A stretch of DNA of 64,000 bases from the NCBI RefSeq assembly GCF_021653975.1, contig NZ_JAJKFK010000001.1:1084863-1148862 (forward strand), in the 5' to 3' direction. The notes under the pieces were generated by a model. It did not search any database. It worked only from the letters and a program-made list of their open reading frames with translations, and was not told the DNA's origin. The stretch comes from Amycolatopsis sp. GM8. GTDB lineage: Bacteria > Actinomycetota > Actinomycetes > Mycobacteriales > Pseudonocardiaceae. Each line of letters starts with the position of its first letter. The first letter of the stretch is position 1. Shown piece after piece: positions 9,901 to 16,763 of the stretch. The position numbers and the translations under genes are program-made.

Positions 9901-10477
9901 CAAACCCGCCCGCGAGGACATGGAAAGCTCGTACCGCCGGATCGTCGTCGCGGCGAAGAACACCGACACCCGCGAGCACGACATCGCCGACTCCGACGAC
10001 TATTTCCAGTACCACGGCGGCATGATCGCGTTCACCAGGGCGCTGACCGGCGAGGCCCCGGCGTCCTATATCGGCGACTCGACCAGCCCGGACGTCGTGC
10101 GCACGCGCTCGCTGCACGAGGAGACCGCGCGTGTGTTCCGCGCCCGCGTGGTCAACCCGCGCTGGCTGGCCGCGATGCGCAAACACGGCTACAAGGGCGC
10201 CTTCGAACTCGCCGCGACCGTCGACTACCTGTTCGGCTTCGACGCGACGGCCGGCGTGGTGGACGACTGGATGTACGAAAAGCTGTCCGAGTCGTACGTG
10301 CTGGACAAGCAGAACCAGGAGTTCCTCGCGAAGTCGAACCCGTGGGCGCTGCGCGGCATCATCGAGCGGCTGACCGAAGCGGCGGACCGCGGCCTCTGGG
10401 CCGAGCCGGACCCTGACTTGCTGGACCAGCTGCGGGACGTCTACCTCCGCACCGAGGGCGATCTCGAAGGCGACTAG
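6938..10477 (+). CDS. cobN: aerobic cobaltochelatase subunit CobN
   Basis: CobN is the large substrate-binding subunit of the ATP-dependent chelatase that inserts cobalt into hydrogenobyrinic acid a,c-diamide; CobS and CobT (or ChlI/ChlD-like) partners are not in this window. The protein has 1179 residues, the usual length. Recognisable family segments include LGKHGSLEWLPGK, PSHHYLAAYRWLEEEFG, GGYIPAGPSGSPLRG and LPTGRNFYTVDPK. GTG 6938 follows GGGAGG at about 8 nt; the frame is open further upstream but without a ribosome site. The gene ends in a CTAG shared with the convergent VOC gene. Its start is covered by a strong inverted repeat. Confidence 0.95.
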   Translation: MILLLSTSDTDLLSARACAAGYRLANPARLDLGELPALLDGVRIVVVRILGSARTWQQGLDTVRASGAHVVVLGGEQTPDAELMELSTVPAGIATESHAYLAQGGPENLTQLHRFLSDTLLLTGDGFEPPAPQPMWGVPDRAPRRNEGPVVAILYYRAHQLSGNTAFVEALARAVEDAGGQALPIHCASLRTREPEMMAELGKADALLVTVLAAGGTRPSAVGAGGDDEAWDVAEMAALDIPILQALCLTSDHETWAASDEGLSPLDAGNQMAVPEFDGRIITVPFSFKELDEDGLPRYVPDAERASRVARIALAHARLRHTPPPQRRIALMLSAYPTKHSRVGNAVGLDTPASAVKLLRRMISEGYDLGDPFPGVESGDGDELIHALIAAGGQDPEWLTEEQLAGNPIRVPAARYREWFAALPEDLRAEMEQHWGPPPGELYVDDGDIVLASLRAGNVVLMIQPPRGFGENPVAIYHNPDLPPSHHYLAAYRWLEEEFGAHAIVHLGKHGSLEWLPGKTAGLSASCAPDAVLGNLPLIYPFLINDPGEGAQAKRRAHATIIDHLIPPMARAESYGDLARLEQLMDEHANIAAMDPAKLPAIRAQIWTLIQAAKLDHDLGVAERPHDAEFDDFLLHIDGWLCEVKDAQIRDGLHILGEAPVGEARVNLVLAMLRAQQMWGGQAGAVPGLRSALGLKEDAPLSDVDSVEQTARALVEAMEAADWSVDAITAEEPVASVLRFAATEIVPRLAGTSGEIDAILHALDGGYIPAGPSGSPLRGLVNVLPTGRNFYTVDPKAIPSRLAWETGQALADSLLRRYREDTGDWPQSVGLSVWGTSAMRTSGDDAAEVLALLGVQPVWDEASRRVTGLEPIPLAELGRPRIDVTVRISGFFRDAFPHVIDLLDDAVGLVSRLDEPVTENYVRAHYLSDLDTHGDERRATTRIFGSKPGAYGAGLLPLMDSGNWRDDADLAEVYATWGGYAYGRELDGKPAREDMESSYRRIVVAAKNTDTREHDIADSDDYFQYHGGMIAFTRALTGEAPASYIGDSTSPDVVRTRSLHEETARVFRARVVNPRWLAAMRKHGYKGAFELAATVDYLFGFDATAGVVDDWMYEKLSESYVLDKQNQEFLAKSNPWALRGIIERLTEAADRGLWAEPDPDLLDQLRDVYLRTEGDLEGD

Positions 10478-10848
10478 GTCCGGATCCACAGGCAGAACGG
10501 GTGCCCGGCCGGATCAAGGTAGACGCGGGTATCGTCCTGCGGCTGGAACTCCGCCTTGGTGGCACCCGCCGCCTCGACCATCGCCGACGCGGCGTCCAGG
10601 TCGCCGACCTCGAAGTCCAGGTGGAGCTGCATCTGCTGGTCGTCGCGCCGCGAAGGCCAGACGGGCGGCACGTGGTCCGGTTCGAGTTGGAACGACAGGC
10701 CCGCGCCGCCGGTCTCGGGGCGCAGCGCCACCCACGTCGGGTCCGCGCTGGTGACCGGCCAGCCGAGGAACGCCCGGTAGAACTCGGCCAGCCCGCGCGG
10801 GTCCGGCGTGCCCAGCACGGTGGAGGTCAAGGTGAACGGCGTGGTCAC
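10474..10848 (-). CDS. VOC-superfamily (glyoxalase-like) protein
   Basis: The 124-residue protein has the paired beta-alpha-beta-beta-beta modules of the vicinal oxygen chelate fold. The N-terminal module reads STVLGTPDPRGLAEFYRAFL and the second ends in DDTRVYLDPAGHPFCLWIRT, a common ending of uncharacterised glyoxalase-like proteins. Possible metal ligands are His76-type residues in QLHLDFEV and Glu/Asp in the C-terminal strand. Substrate and reaction cannot be told from sequence; members include dioxygenases, isomerases and resistance proteins. It starts at GTG 10848 and its stop overlaps that of cobN in a CTAG. Confidence 0.82.
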   Translation of the reverse strand: MTTPFTLTSTVLGTPDPRGLAEFYRAFLGWPVTSADPTWVALRPETGGAGLSFQLEPDHVPPVWPSRRDDQQMQLHLDFEVGDLDAASAMVEAAGATKAEFQPQDDTRVYLDPAGHPFCLWIRT

Positions 10849-10866
10849 GCGATGAATCGTAAGCAG

Positions 10867-12213
10867 TCACCGCGACAGCGGCAGCGCGATGGTGAAGGCC
10901 GCACCGCCCTCGGGCGCCGGGCCGGCGGAGATCGTGCCGCCCATTCGGGTCACGAGGCCGTGCGCCAGGGCCAGGCCGATGCCGGAACCGACCGGGCGGC
11001 GGCCGCGGTACTTGGCGTTGAGCGCGCCCCGTTCGAAGGCCAGCGCGTAGTCCTCCGGCGCCAGGCCCGGCCCGCCGTCACGCACCTGCAGCACGCCGGA
11101 TGCGTTGAGCGACAAGGTAAGCAGCGGTGCGACGCGCAGTGCGTTCTCCGCCAGGCCATCGAGCACCTGCCGCAGCCGCCGGGCGTCGACGACCGCGAAC
11201 ACCGGGTGCGGCGGGATTTCCAGCCGGAACGCCACCCCGGCCCGCTCGCACCGCACCCGCCACACGTCCGCGCACCGCGCCACCGTCTCGGTCAGGTCGA
11301 CCTGCGCGAGATCGAGGTGGAACTCGTCCGCGCCCAGCCGCGCCAGATCGAGGAGATCGCTCACCAGCCGTTCCAGCCGCTGCGATTCACGCTGGATCGT
11401 CTGGCCCGCGTGCCGCGCCTCCTCCCCCGACACGACACCGTCCGCCAGCGACTCGGCGAACCCGTGCACCGCGGTCAACGGTGTGCGCAGCTCGTGCGAG
11501 ACCGACAGCAGGAACTCGCGCTGCCGTGACTCACTTTGTTGCAGCGCCGCGGAAAGCTCGTTGACCGCGGTCGCCACCTCGGCGACCTCGACCGGCCCCT
11601 CGACCGGCGCCCGCAGATCCCGCCGCCCCTGCCGCATCGTCGTCGCGACGGCCGCTGTCCGGCGCAGCGGGCGCGCCAGGAGCCGTCCCAGGCCCAGCCC
11701 CGCGATCGCGGCGACGAGCAGCCCCGCGCCGAGCGCGAACAGGATGTTGCGCACCAACGCGCGTTGCGTCGCCCGGCCCATCTGCACGGGTTCCACGAGC
11801 GCGAACCCGGAACCCGCGGAGACTCCGCGTGCCTCGACAAGATATTCCTGCCCGCCGACGGTCCGGCTCGCCGAGATCGCTTGCCCCGCACCGATTGCGG
11901 TCAACCCGGCCTCGTTGGCGGCGCGGACCGCGACCGGATCACCGATCTCCGCGCGCGGCCGCGCCACCACGACGGAAATCCCTTGCCCCCGAACCACATC
12001 GGCGACCTTGGTGAGCCCGAGCCGCGAGCCGAGGCCGGTCTCGTCGACCTGGCTGGCGACCACATCCGCCTGTGCCGCAAGGGAGTTCCGCAACACGTCC
12101 GTCCCGGTCCGGCGCACCAGGCCGGCCGCGACCAGGCCCGCGACGAGAACCGCGATGCCGGCGACCGCGAGACACACCACGGTGATCCGGAAGGCCAGCG
12201 AACGGCGCATCAT
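10867..12213 (-). CDS. two-component sensor histidine kinase
   Basis: The 448-residue membrane kinase has an N-terminal transmembrane helix (residues about 9-33), an extracellular sensing region of about 120 residues, a second helix (FALGAGLLVAAIAGLGLG), a HAMP domain, the HisKA box SVSHELRTPLTAVHGF with the phospho-accepting His, and an ATPase domain. The ATP site is unusual in the N-box (LAENALR rather than the common N.xxNA.) while G1 and G2 (VRDGGPGLAPED, GSGIGLALAHG) are normal. It follows its response regulator with a 4-nt overlap and is the last gene of a four-gene operon. Confidence 0.92.
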   Translation of the reverse strand: MMRRSLAFRITVVCLAVAGIAVLVAGLVAAGLVRRTGTDVLRNSLAAQADVVASQVDETGLGSRLGLTKVADVVRGQGISVVVARPRAEIGDPVAVRAANEAGLTAIGAGQAISASRTVGGQEYLVEARGVSAGSGFALVEPVQMGRATQRALVRNILFALGAGLLVAAIAGLGLGRLLARPLRRTAAVATTMRQGRRDLRAPVEGPVEVAEVATAVNELSAALQQSESRQREFLLSVSHELRTPLTAVHGFAESLADGVVSGEEARHAGQTIQRESQRLERLVSDLLDLARLGADEFHLDLAQVDLTETVARCADVWRVRCERAGVAFRLEIPPHPVFAVVDARRLRQVLDGLAENALRVAPLLTLSLNASGVLQVRDGGPGLAPEDYALAFERGALNAKYRGRRPVGSGIGLALAHGLVTRMGGTISAGPAPEGGAAFTIALPLSR

Positions 12214-12878
12214 GCGCCGTCCGCCGCGTACCCGACCCCGCGTACTGTCCTAATCGGACTCTCATCACCCAGTTTCGACCGCAGCTGCGCGATGTGCACG
12301 TCGACCGTCCGGGTGCCGGCGGACGCCGAGTAACCCCACACCGTGCTGAGCAGCTGCCCGCGCTCGAACACCCGGCCCGGCTGCCGCAGCAGCTGCGCGA
12401 GCAGCTCGAACTCGGTCGAGGTCAGCGCGACCTCCCGGTCCGCGGCCCAGGCCCGCCGCTGCGTGACGTCGAGCCGGATCTGCCCGACGGTCAGCACCTC
12501 AGCCGGGGCGGCGGCACCCCGGCGGAGCACCGTCCGGACCCGCGCGGCCAGCTCGCGCGGGCTGAACGGTTTCGTCACGTAGTCGTCCGCGCCCAGTTCG
12601 AGCCCGAGCAGCCGGTCGACCTCGTCGTCGCGCGCGGTCACGAACAGCACCGGTGTCCAGTCACCGGCCGCGCGCATGGTCCGGCAGACCTCCACACCGT
12701 CCTTACCGGACAGTCCGATGTCGAGCACCACGGCCACCGGGCGGAGCCGCCGCACGGCGGCCAGCGCGGCGTCCCCATCGGACTCCAGGTGCACGCCGAA
12801 CCCGTCCCGCCGCAGGTAGAGCGCGATGAGCTCGGCGATCGCGGTCTCGTCTTCGACGACGAGAACGAGACCTTTCAT
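12210..12878 (-). CDS. OmpR/PhoB-family response regulator
   Basis: The 222-residue protein has a receiver domain with the acidic pair EDE near residue 9, the phosphorylation Asp in VVLDIGLSGKDG, the conserved Thr in LFVTARDD and Lys in YVTKPFSPREL. The C-terminal winged helix (TSTEFELLAQLLRQPGRVF, TVDVHIAQLRSKLG, IRTVRGVGYA) is of OmpR type. It is partner of the histidine kinase encoded directly downstream (overlap 4 nt). Thirteen nucleotides upstream ends a small lipoprotein gene, which in turn overlaps a secreted-protein gene, so all four are probably co-transcribed. Confidence 0.94.
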   Translation of the reverse strand: MKGLVLVVEDETAIAELIALYLRRDGFGVHLESDGDAALAAVRRLRPVAVVLDIGLSGKDGVEVCRTMRAAGDWTPVLFVTARDDEVDRLLGLELGADDYVTKPFSPRELAARVRTVLRRGAAAPAEVLTVGQIRLDVTQRRAWAADREVALTSTEFELLAQLLRQPGRVFERGQLLSTVWGYSASAGTRTVDVHIAQLRSKLGDESPIRTVRGVGYAADGA

Positions 12879-12891
12879 GGCTCTCCCGGGC

Positions 12892-13080
12892 TCACGGCGA
12901 GCCGTCGCCCGCCATCTCCGAATCGATCGCGTCCAGCGTAGTCTGGATCTGGTTCAGTTCGTCCTGTGCCTGTTGCGGGGCGGGCGGCGTGCTCGACGCC
13001 TGACCGCCGTGGCAGCCCGCGCAGCCCAGCGTCACGGCGAACAGCGCCATCCCGGTCACGATCGCCTTGCGCATGTTCAT
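12892..13080 (-). CDS. small putative lipoprotein in the two-component operon
   Basis: This 62-residue product has a basic start (MNMRKA), a hydrophobic core and a cysteine cluster (LGCAGCHGG) that looks like a lipobox, so it is probably lipid-anchored outside the membrane. The mature part is only about 40 residues, starts Ser/Pro/Gln-rich and ends with a short predicted helix (QDELNQIQTTLDAIDSEMAG). ATG 13080 overlaps the stop of the upstream secreted-protein gene (ATGA). No family is recognised. Its operon position suggests a role in signalling to the kinase. Confidence 0.65.
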   Translation of the reverse strand: MNMRKAIVTGMALFAVTLGCAGCHGGQASSTPPAPQQAQDELNQIQTTLDAIDSEMAGDGSP

Positions 13081-13478
13081 TTCGCCACGCAGTGCGTGTT
13101 CTTGAAGTTCGTCAGCCGTTCCTGAACGGCCTTGAGGTCGTCAGCCCGCTTGGCGCGCCGGTCGGCCCGCGCCACGAGCTGGTCGGCGATCTTGGTGTGC
13201 CCGTCGGCGCGCTGCTTGTCGGCGCGGGCCCGCAGCCACGCCACGGACCCCTTGGTGTTGGCGTCGCCGTTGATCCGCGCGGCGAGCTTGTCGCGCCGGT
13301 CGATCATCTTCGGCAGCCGGTCGGCGCACAGCTGCTGGGACTCCTCGGGGCTCAGCGTGACCTGGCCGTAGCTGGGCGGCGGCGGGGTCGTGGTCTGGGC
13401 CGACGCGGCGGGGACGCCGATGGCGAGTGCCGCGACGGCGCTGCCTCCGATGATCGCCGCCCGAACAGAACTACGCAT
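13077..13478 (-). CDS. secreted helical protein, first gene of the two-component operon
   Basis: The 133-residue protein begins with a clear Sec signal peptide (MRSSVRAAIIGGSAVAALA, cleavage near ASAQT). The mature protein is rich in Arg, Lys, Asp and Ala and predicted helical (RLPKMIDRRDKLAARING, IADQLVARADRRAKRADD). It has only two cysteines, in QLCADRL and at THCVAK, so one disulfide could form. ATG 13478 has an excellent ribosome site (AGGAGG); the frame extends upstream without one. Size, charge and operon context recall CpxP/Spy-type extracytoplasmic modulators of sensor kinases, but no direct homology is claimed. Confidence 0.75.
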   Translation of the reverse strand: MRSSVRAAIIGGSAVAALAIGVPAASAQTTTPPPPSYGQVTLSPEESQQLCADRLPKMIDRRDKLAARINGDANTKGSVAWLRARADKQRADGHTKIADQLVARADRRAKRADDLKAVQERLTNFKNTHCVAK

Positions 13479-13540
13479 GTTTCCTCCTTGGTCGGTACTG
13501 CGCTGACTCTGGAGGACGAGCATTCGAGGAAAGTGGACGC

Positions 13541-13556
13541 TTTGTTCGGGGTTTGT
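13541..13556 (-). promoter_or_regulatory. direct repeat suited to an OmpR-type regulator
   Basis: TTTGT occurs at 13541-13545 and 13552-13556, an 11-bp spacing (on the minus strand ACAAA twice). OmpR/PhoB regulators typically bind such direct repeats one helical turn apart. The site lies about 65-80 bp upstream of the first gene of the two-component operon, a plausible place for autoregulation by its response regulator. It also overlaps the edge of the P450 relic, so chance is possible. Confidence 0.3.
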
Positions 13557-13830
13557 AAGAGTGCGCGCCGGGGCGCAGATACGGTCCTTGCCCGAAGGCC
13601 AGGTGGTCGTTCGGCTCGCGGGCGGCGAGTTCCTGGGCGCAGCCGAACATGTCGGCGAGCATCGGAGGCGAGCGCGGGCTGACCAGCTTGCCGTCAGTGC
13701 CGTGGACGACCTCGGCGTGCTCCGGGTCGGCCTAGCGTTCGAGCCGCCGCGTGGTGAACACGGCCGAGACGATCCGCCGGAGCCGGTTGTGCTCCGGCGG
13801 GTCTAACGAGTGCGCCGACCTCCGGCGTCC
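13545..13830 (-). pseudogene. relic of a cytochrome P450 gene
   Basis: Two blocks of a P450 remain in different frames. The first (13732-13809) reads SLDPPEHNRLRRIVSAVFTT, matching the family's DPPEHxRLRRLV motif of the C-helix region, then stops at TAG. The second, further along, contains NDHLAFGQGPYLRPGAH at about 13561-13605, which is the haem-binding loop FGxGxHxCxGA. The cysteine that must ligate haem iron is replaced by Arg (CGC at 13573-13575), and His by Tyr. About 250 codons between the two blocks are missing. The gene is therefore dead. It fills most of the 360-bp gap between the secreted-protein gene and the hydrolase gene. Confidence 0.65.
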
Positions 13831-13838
13831 GCAACGCG

Positions 13839-14594
13839 TCAGTGCTCGTCGAGGAACACTTCGATCGCGTTGGCGAGCGTCACCGGCACCTCGTCGGCGG
13901 GGTAGTGGCCCGCGTCGGGCAGCACCTCGAGTTCGAGGTTCGGGTACCACTGGGCGAACGTGGTGAGCATGGTCTGCTCGCCCAGGGCGGGATCGTGCTC
14001 GCCGACGAACACCTTGATCGGCACCTCGGCCCCGGCGATCCGGTCGTGGAAGTCGGTGTGCGCCCAGGCTTCCAGGTACCCGGCGAAGGCATCCTTGTCG
14101 GAATTCTCCTCGGAGAACAGCACCATCCCGTCGAGCCACGCGGCGGGAAGCCGGTGGCCCGTGGAGAAGTCGATGATCGCCCGGCGGTTCGCGGAGTCCT
14201 CGGCCGCGCTCGTGAACACCTGCCAGGTGTCGTCGTCGAACGGCATGCCGTTCGCGGGCACCGGCGCGACACCGACCAGGGCACGGACCTTGTCGGGCGC
14301 ATCGGCGTAGATCCACTGCATGACGCTGGCGCCCATCGAGTGGCCGACGAGGGAGAACCGGCTCACGCCCAGCTCAGCGGCGAGCGCGAGCACGTCGGAC
14401 GCCGCTTCGGCGAGGGTGTGCTCGCCGGATTCTCCTTTGCGGGCGCCATATCCGCGATAGTTGGGGAAGATGTAGGTGTAGCGCTCGGTGTCCAGATGCG
14501 GGATCAGGTTGCCCCAGGCGTCCGCGGACGCGAACCACCCGTGCAGCACGAAAACGTTGTGCTCGCCGTTGCCGATGCGCCGGTGACCGGTCAC
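13839..14594 (-). CDS. alpha/beta hydrolase
   Basis: The 251-residue protein has the alpha/beta-hydrolase fold: an oxyanion-hole segment VFVLHGWFAS, the nucleophile elbow LVGHSMGAS with catalytic Ser, an acid in VFVGEHDPALG, and the catalytic His in LPDAGHYPADEVP near the C-terminus. The fold covers esterases, epoxide hydrolases, haloperoxidase-like and C-C hydrolases; the substrate cannot be told. GTG 14594 is chosen because GAGGAGGGG lies just upstream; a longer frame has no ribosome site. It is divergent from the PPOX-family gene. Confidence 0.87.
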   Translation of the reverse strand: MTGHRRIGNGEHNVFVLHGWFASADAWGNLIPHLDTERYTYIFPNYRGYGARKGESGEHTLAEAASDVLALAAELGVSRFSLVGHSMGASVMQWIYADAPDKVRALVGVAPVPANGMPFDDDTWQVFTSAAEDSANRRAIIDFSTGHRLPAAWLDGMVLFSEENSDKDAFAGYLEAWAHTDFHDRIAGAEVPIKVFVGEHDPALGEQTMLTTFAQWYPNLELEVLPDAGHYPADEVPVTLANAIEVFLDEH

Positions 14595-14670
14595 TGCCCC
14601 TCCTCGCCGGGTGTGCGGTCGAGCTTGGCACACCGCGACGAGTTTCGCGTCGCGTGCGAGTCTGACCGGT

Positions 14671-15168
14671 ATGGAAACCCGACTGGACTCCCGTTACAGC
14701 GCACCGGATGCGGCCGCGATCGCCTGGCCGGAGGCGGCAAAGGTGCTTGCCGAGGCGGAGGTGTCGTGGCTGTCCACCGTCCGCCCCGACGGCCGCCCGC
14801 ATGTCACGTCGCTCATCACGGTGTGGCTCGACGACGCGGCATACTTCGGCACCGGCGCCGGCGAGCGCAAGGCGCGCAACCTCGCCGCAAATCCGCACGT
14901 GACCCTGACGACCGGCAACAACCGGCTGCACGACGGGCTCGACGTGGTGATCGAAGGCGATGCCACCCGGGTGCGCGACGCGGCGAAACTACGACGCGTC
15001 GCCGAGGCGTACGAAGCGAAGTACGGCGCCGAGTGGCGCTTCACCGTGAACGAGAACGGCACCTTCAGCAATGACATGGGCGGCGAGGCACTGGTGTACG
15101 AGATCGCCCCGGTGACCGTTTTCGGCTTCGGCAAAGGCTTGTACAGCCAGACCCGCTGGCGTTTCTGA
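14671..15168 (+). CDS. PPOX-class pyridoxamine 5'-phosphate oxidase-like flavoprotein
   Basis: The 165-residue protein has the split-barrel flavin-binding fold of the PNPOx-like superfamily. Typical segments are AEVSWLSTVRPDGRPHVT, the following strand LITVWLDDAAYFGTGA, and RKARNLAANPHVTLTTG, where the basic residues contact the FMN or F420 phosphate. Actinobacterial members of this class often use F420 rather than FMN and reduce small aromatic or unsaturated compounds. Which cofactor this one uses is not evident. ATG 14671 starts the conserved region; no strong ribosome site is seen. Confidence 0.83.
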   Translation: METRLDSRYSAPDAAAIAWPEAAKVLAEAEVSWLSTVRPDGRPHVTSLITVWLDDAAYFGTGAGERKARNLAANPHVTLTTGNNRLHDGLDVVIEGDATRVRDAAKLRRVAEAYEAKYGAEWRFTVNENGTFSNDMGGEALVYEIAPVTVFGFGKGLYSQTRWRF

Positions 15169-15171
15169 GGC

Positions 15172-15813
15172 TCACGCCATCGCGGGCGCCCACAGCTCGT
15201 CGATCTCGCGCTCCGCCGCCGCGCGGCTCTGCTCGGCCAGCGGCACCAGGTCCGCCATCGCGGGGTTCGTCGCGGCCAGCGTCAGCTCCGCCGTGATGAA
15301 CCGCGGCTCCAGACCGGTCAGCGACAGCCCGTGCGGCAGCCACGGCTCGGCATGGTCCCAGCCCGCACGCGGGGTGCCCTCGCCGTACCCGCCGCCACGC
15401 GCCGCGAGCACCACGAACTGGCGGCCGCCCAGCAGGCCGGTGCCGGCCTCCGGGTCGAAGGCCAGGCCAGGGACGATCAGATGGTCGACCCACGACTTGA
15501 CGCTGCTCGGCGGGCCGTAGTTGTACAGCGGCAGCCCCAGCAGGAGCGCGTCCGCCCGCTTGATGTCGTTGACCAGCTCCTGGCTGAGCGCGAACGACTC
15601 CGCCTGCTCGGGCGTGTGGTCCGACGACGCCACCATGCGCGCGAGCCCGCTCGCCGTGTCGAAATGCGGCAAGGGCTCGGCGCCGAAGTCGCGGTAGGTG
15701 ACCGTGCCGTCGGGGTGCGCCGCCTGCCAGACCTTGGCCGCTCGCGCGGTGAGCTGCCGGGTCACCGACCTCTCCCCCTGGATACTCGTGTCGATGTGCA
15801 GCAGATGGGCCAT
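15172..15813 (-). CDS. FMN-dependent NAD(P)H azoreductase-like quinone reductase
   Basis: The 213-residue protein has a flavodoxin-like fold of the AzoR/NQO group. The N-terminal MAHLLHIDTSIQGERSVTRQ forms the phosphate loop for FMN, LLLGLPLYNYGPPSSVKSWVD is the hallmark flavin-contact segment, and FVVLAARGGGYGEG the second flavin loop. Such enzymes reduce quinones and azo compounds and protect against electrophiles. The ribosome site GAAGGA precedes ATG 15813. It is divergent from a MarR gene with a palindrome between them, a common arrangement in which quinone or thiol stress relieves repression. Confidence 0.88.
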   Translation of the reverse strand: MAHLLHIDTSIQGERSVTRQLTARAAKVWQAAHPDGTVTYRDFGAEPLPHFDTASGLARMVASSDHTPEQAESFALSQELVNDIKRADALLLGLPLYNYGPPSSVKSWVDHLIVPGLAFDPEAGTGLLGGRQFVVLAARGGGYGEGTPRAGWDHAEPWLPHGLSLTGLEPRFITAELTLAATNPAMADLVPLAEQSRAAAEREIDELWAPAMA

Positions 15814-15831
15814 ATCGATGATCCTTCACAG

Positions 15832-15854
15832 ATAGTTTGTGTGAGACAAGCTAT
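15832..15854. promoter_or_regulatory. MarR-type operator between azoreductase and MarR genes
   Basis: ATAGTTTGT (15832-15840) and ACAAGCTAT (15846-15854) form a 9-bp inverted repeat with one mismatch and a 5-bp centre, the usual geometry for MarR dimers. It lies 19 bp upstream of the azoreductase start and 43 bp upstream of the marR start, so binding could block both divergent promoters. Confidence 0.6.
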
Positions 15855-15896
15855 TGATACCATATCGACCGCTGATTTGGCCCGTAGACTGTGGTC

Positions 15897-16361
15897 ATGG
15901 CCTCTTTGCCGGTCGTCAACCAGCCGCCGCACCGGTGCGGCGCGCTGCTCCAACGCCTCACACGGGCGATCCAGCTGCGCTCGGAATCCGTGCTGACGCC
16001 GATGGGCCTGCGGCCGCGGCATCTCGTGATGCTCACCGTGCTGCGTGACACCGGGGGCTGTGGCCAGCAGTCGCTCGCGAAGATGCTGGAGATGGACGGC
16101 ACGAACATCGTCGGCCTGCTCAACGAGCTGGAGGCCGAGGACCTGGTCGAACGGCGCCGCTCACCGGAGGACCGGCGCCGGCACGTCGTGGAGCTCACCG
16201 ACGCCGGCCGCGCGAAGCTCGCGAAGGCCGAGTTCGCCCTGGCCGCGGTCGAAGACGAGGTGTTCGCCAAGCTCGACGACGATCAGCGCGAGCAGCTGTA
16301 CACCCTGCTCCAGCAGGTCACCGGCGGCCCCCTGAACTGGGCCGACGCGGCGAAGTGCTAG
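15897..16361 (+). CDS. MarR-family transcriptional regulator
   Basis: The 154-residue winged-helix protein has the MarR core: helices with QQSLAKMLEMDGTNIVGLLNELE and the wing with RRRSPEDRRRHVVELTDAGR (each given in part). A cysteine near the N-terminus (PPHRCGALLQ) could sense thiol or quinone stress as in some MarR proteins, but this is inference. ATG 15897 has no ribosome site and is preceded by TAGACT at 15885-15890, which would suit a leaderless transcript. The palindrome at 15832-15854 is its likely operator, controlling itself and the azoreductase. Its stop shares a CTAG with the convergent gene. Confidence 0.9.
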   Translation: MASLPVVNQPPHRCGALLQRLTRAIQLRSESVLTPMGLRPRHLVMLTVLRDTGGCGQQSLAKMLEMDGTNIVGLLNELEAEDLVERRRSPEDRRRHVVELTDAGRAKLAKAEFALAAVEDEVFAKLDDDQREQLYTLLQQVTGGPLNWADAAKC

Positions 16362-16597
16362 CAGTCGGGCAGCTCCTGCTGCTGCCACAACAGCGCGCGG
16401 TGTAACGCCTGGATCAGGCGCTCGTCGTCCTCCTCGGTCGGGTGTTCGCCGAACGGCACCCAGCGCTCCCAGGCCTGTTGTCCGTCTTCGAACCCGGTGA
16501 GCAGGATTCCGGGGTAGGAAAGGGAAATCTCCCTGCCCCCGGCGTCGACGGTCACCTGCCGCAGCTGTACCGCGACGTGTACCGCCCGTTCGGACAT
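16358..16597 (-). CDS. 79-residue conserved-looking protein of unknown function
   Basis: The protein is short, soluble and acidic at the C-terminus. It starts [20 protein letters not shown] and continues with a strand-rich part ([15 protein letters not shown]) and a helical part ([20 protein letters not shown]). The alternation of strands then helix and the GC-rich third codon positions support a real gene. No family is recognised. It is divergent from tex, and its stop overlaps that of the marR gene in a CTAG. Confidence 0.65.
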   Translation of the reverse strand: MSERAVHVAVQLRQVTVDAGGREISLSYPGILLTGFEDGQQAWERWVPFGEHPTEEDDERLIQALHRALLWQQQELPDC

Positions 16598-16763
16598 GGC
16601 GCACCTACCGAAGGGTCTTGCGGGCGATCTATACCCGACAGTCGCGCGGCACGGGCCTTTGGTTACTGGGCGGCCCCCTCGCTCTGGGCGGGCCTGTGCG
16701 GGCACAATGCCTCGGGTGCCGGTGGACCCCACCGGACTTTCGACGAGGGAGTGGATCAACAAC

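Noticed and set aside
6947-10489. Very long open frame antisense to cobN
   Set aside because: It is a shadow of a GC-rich gene read in the opposite strand: His/Arg/Val-rich composition, no ribosome site and no family, whereas cobN on the plus strand is clear. The long frames opposite the GH92 genes and tex are rejected for the same reason.
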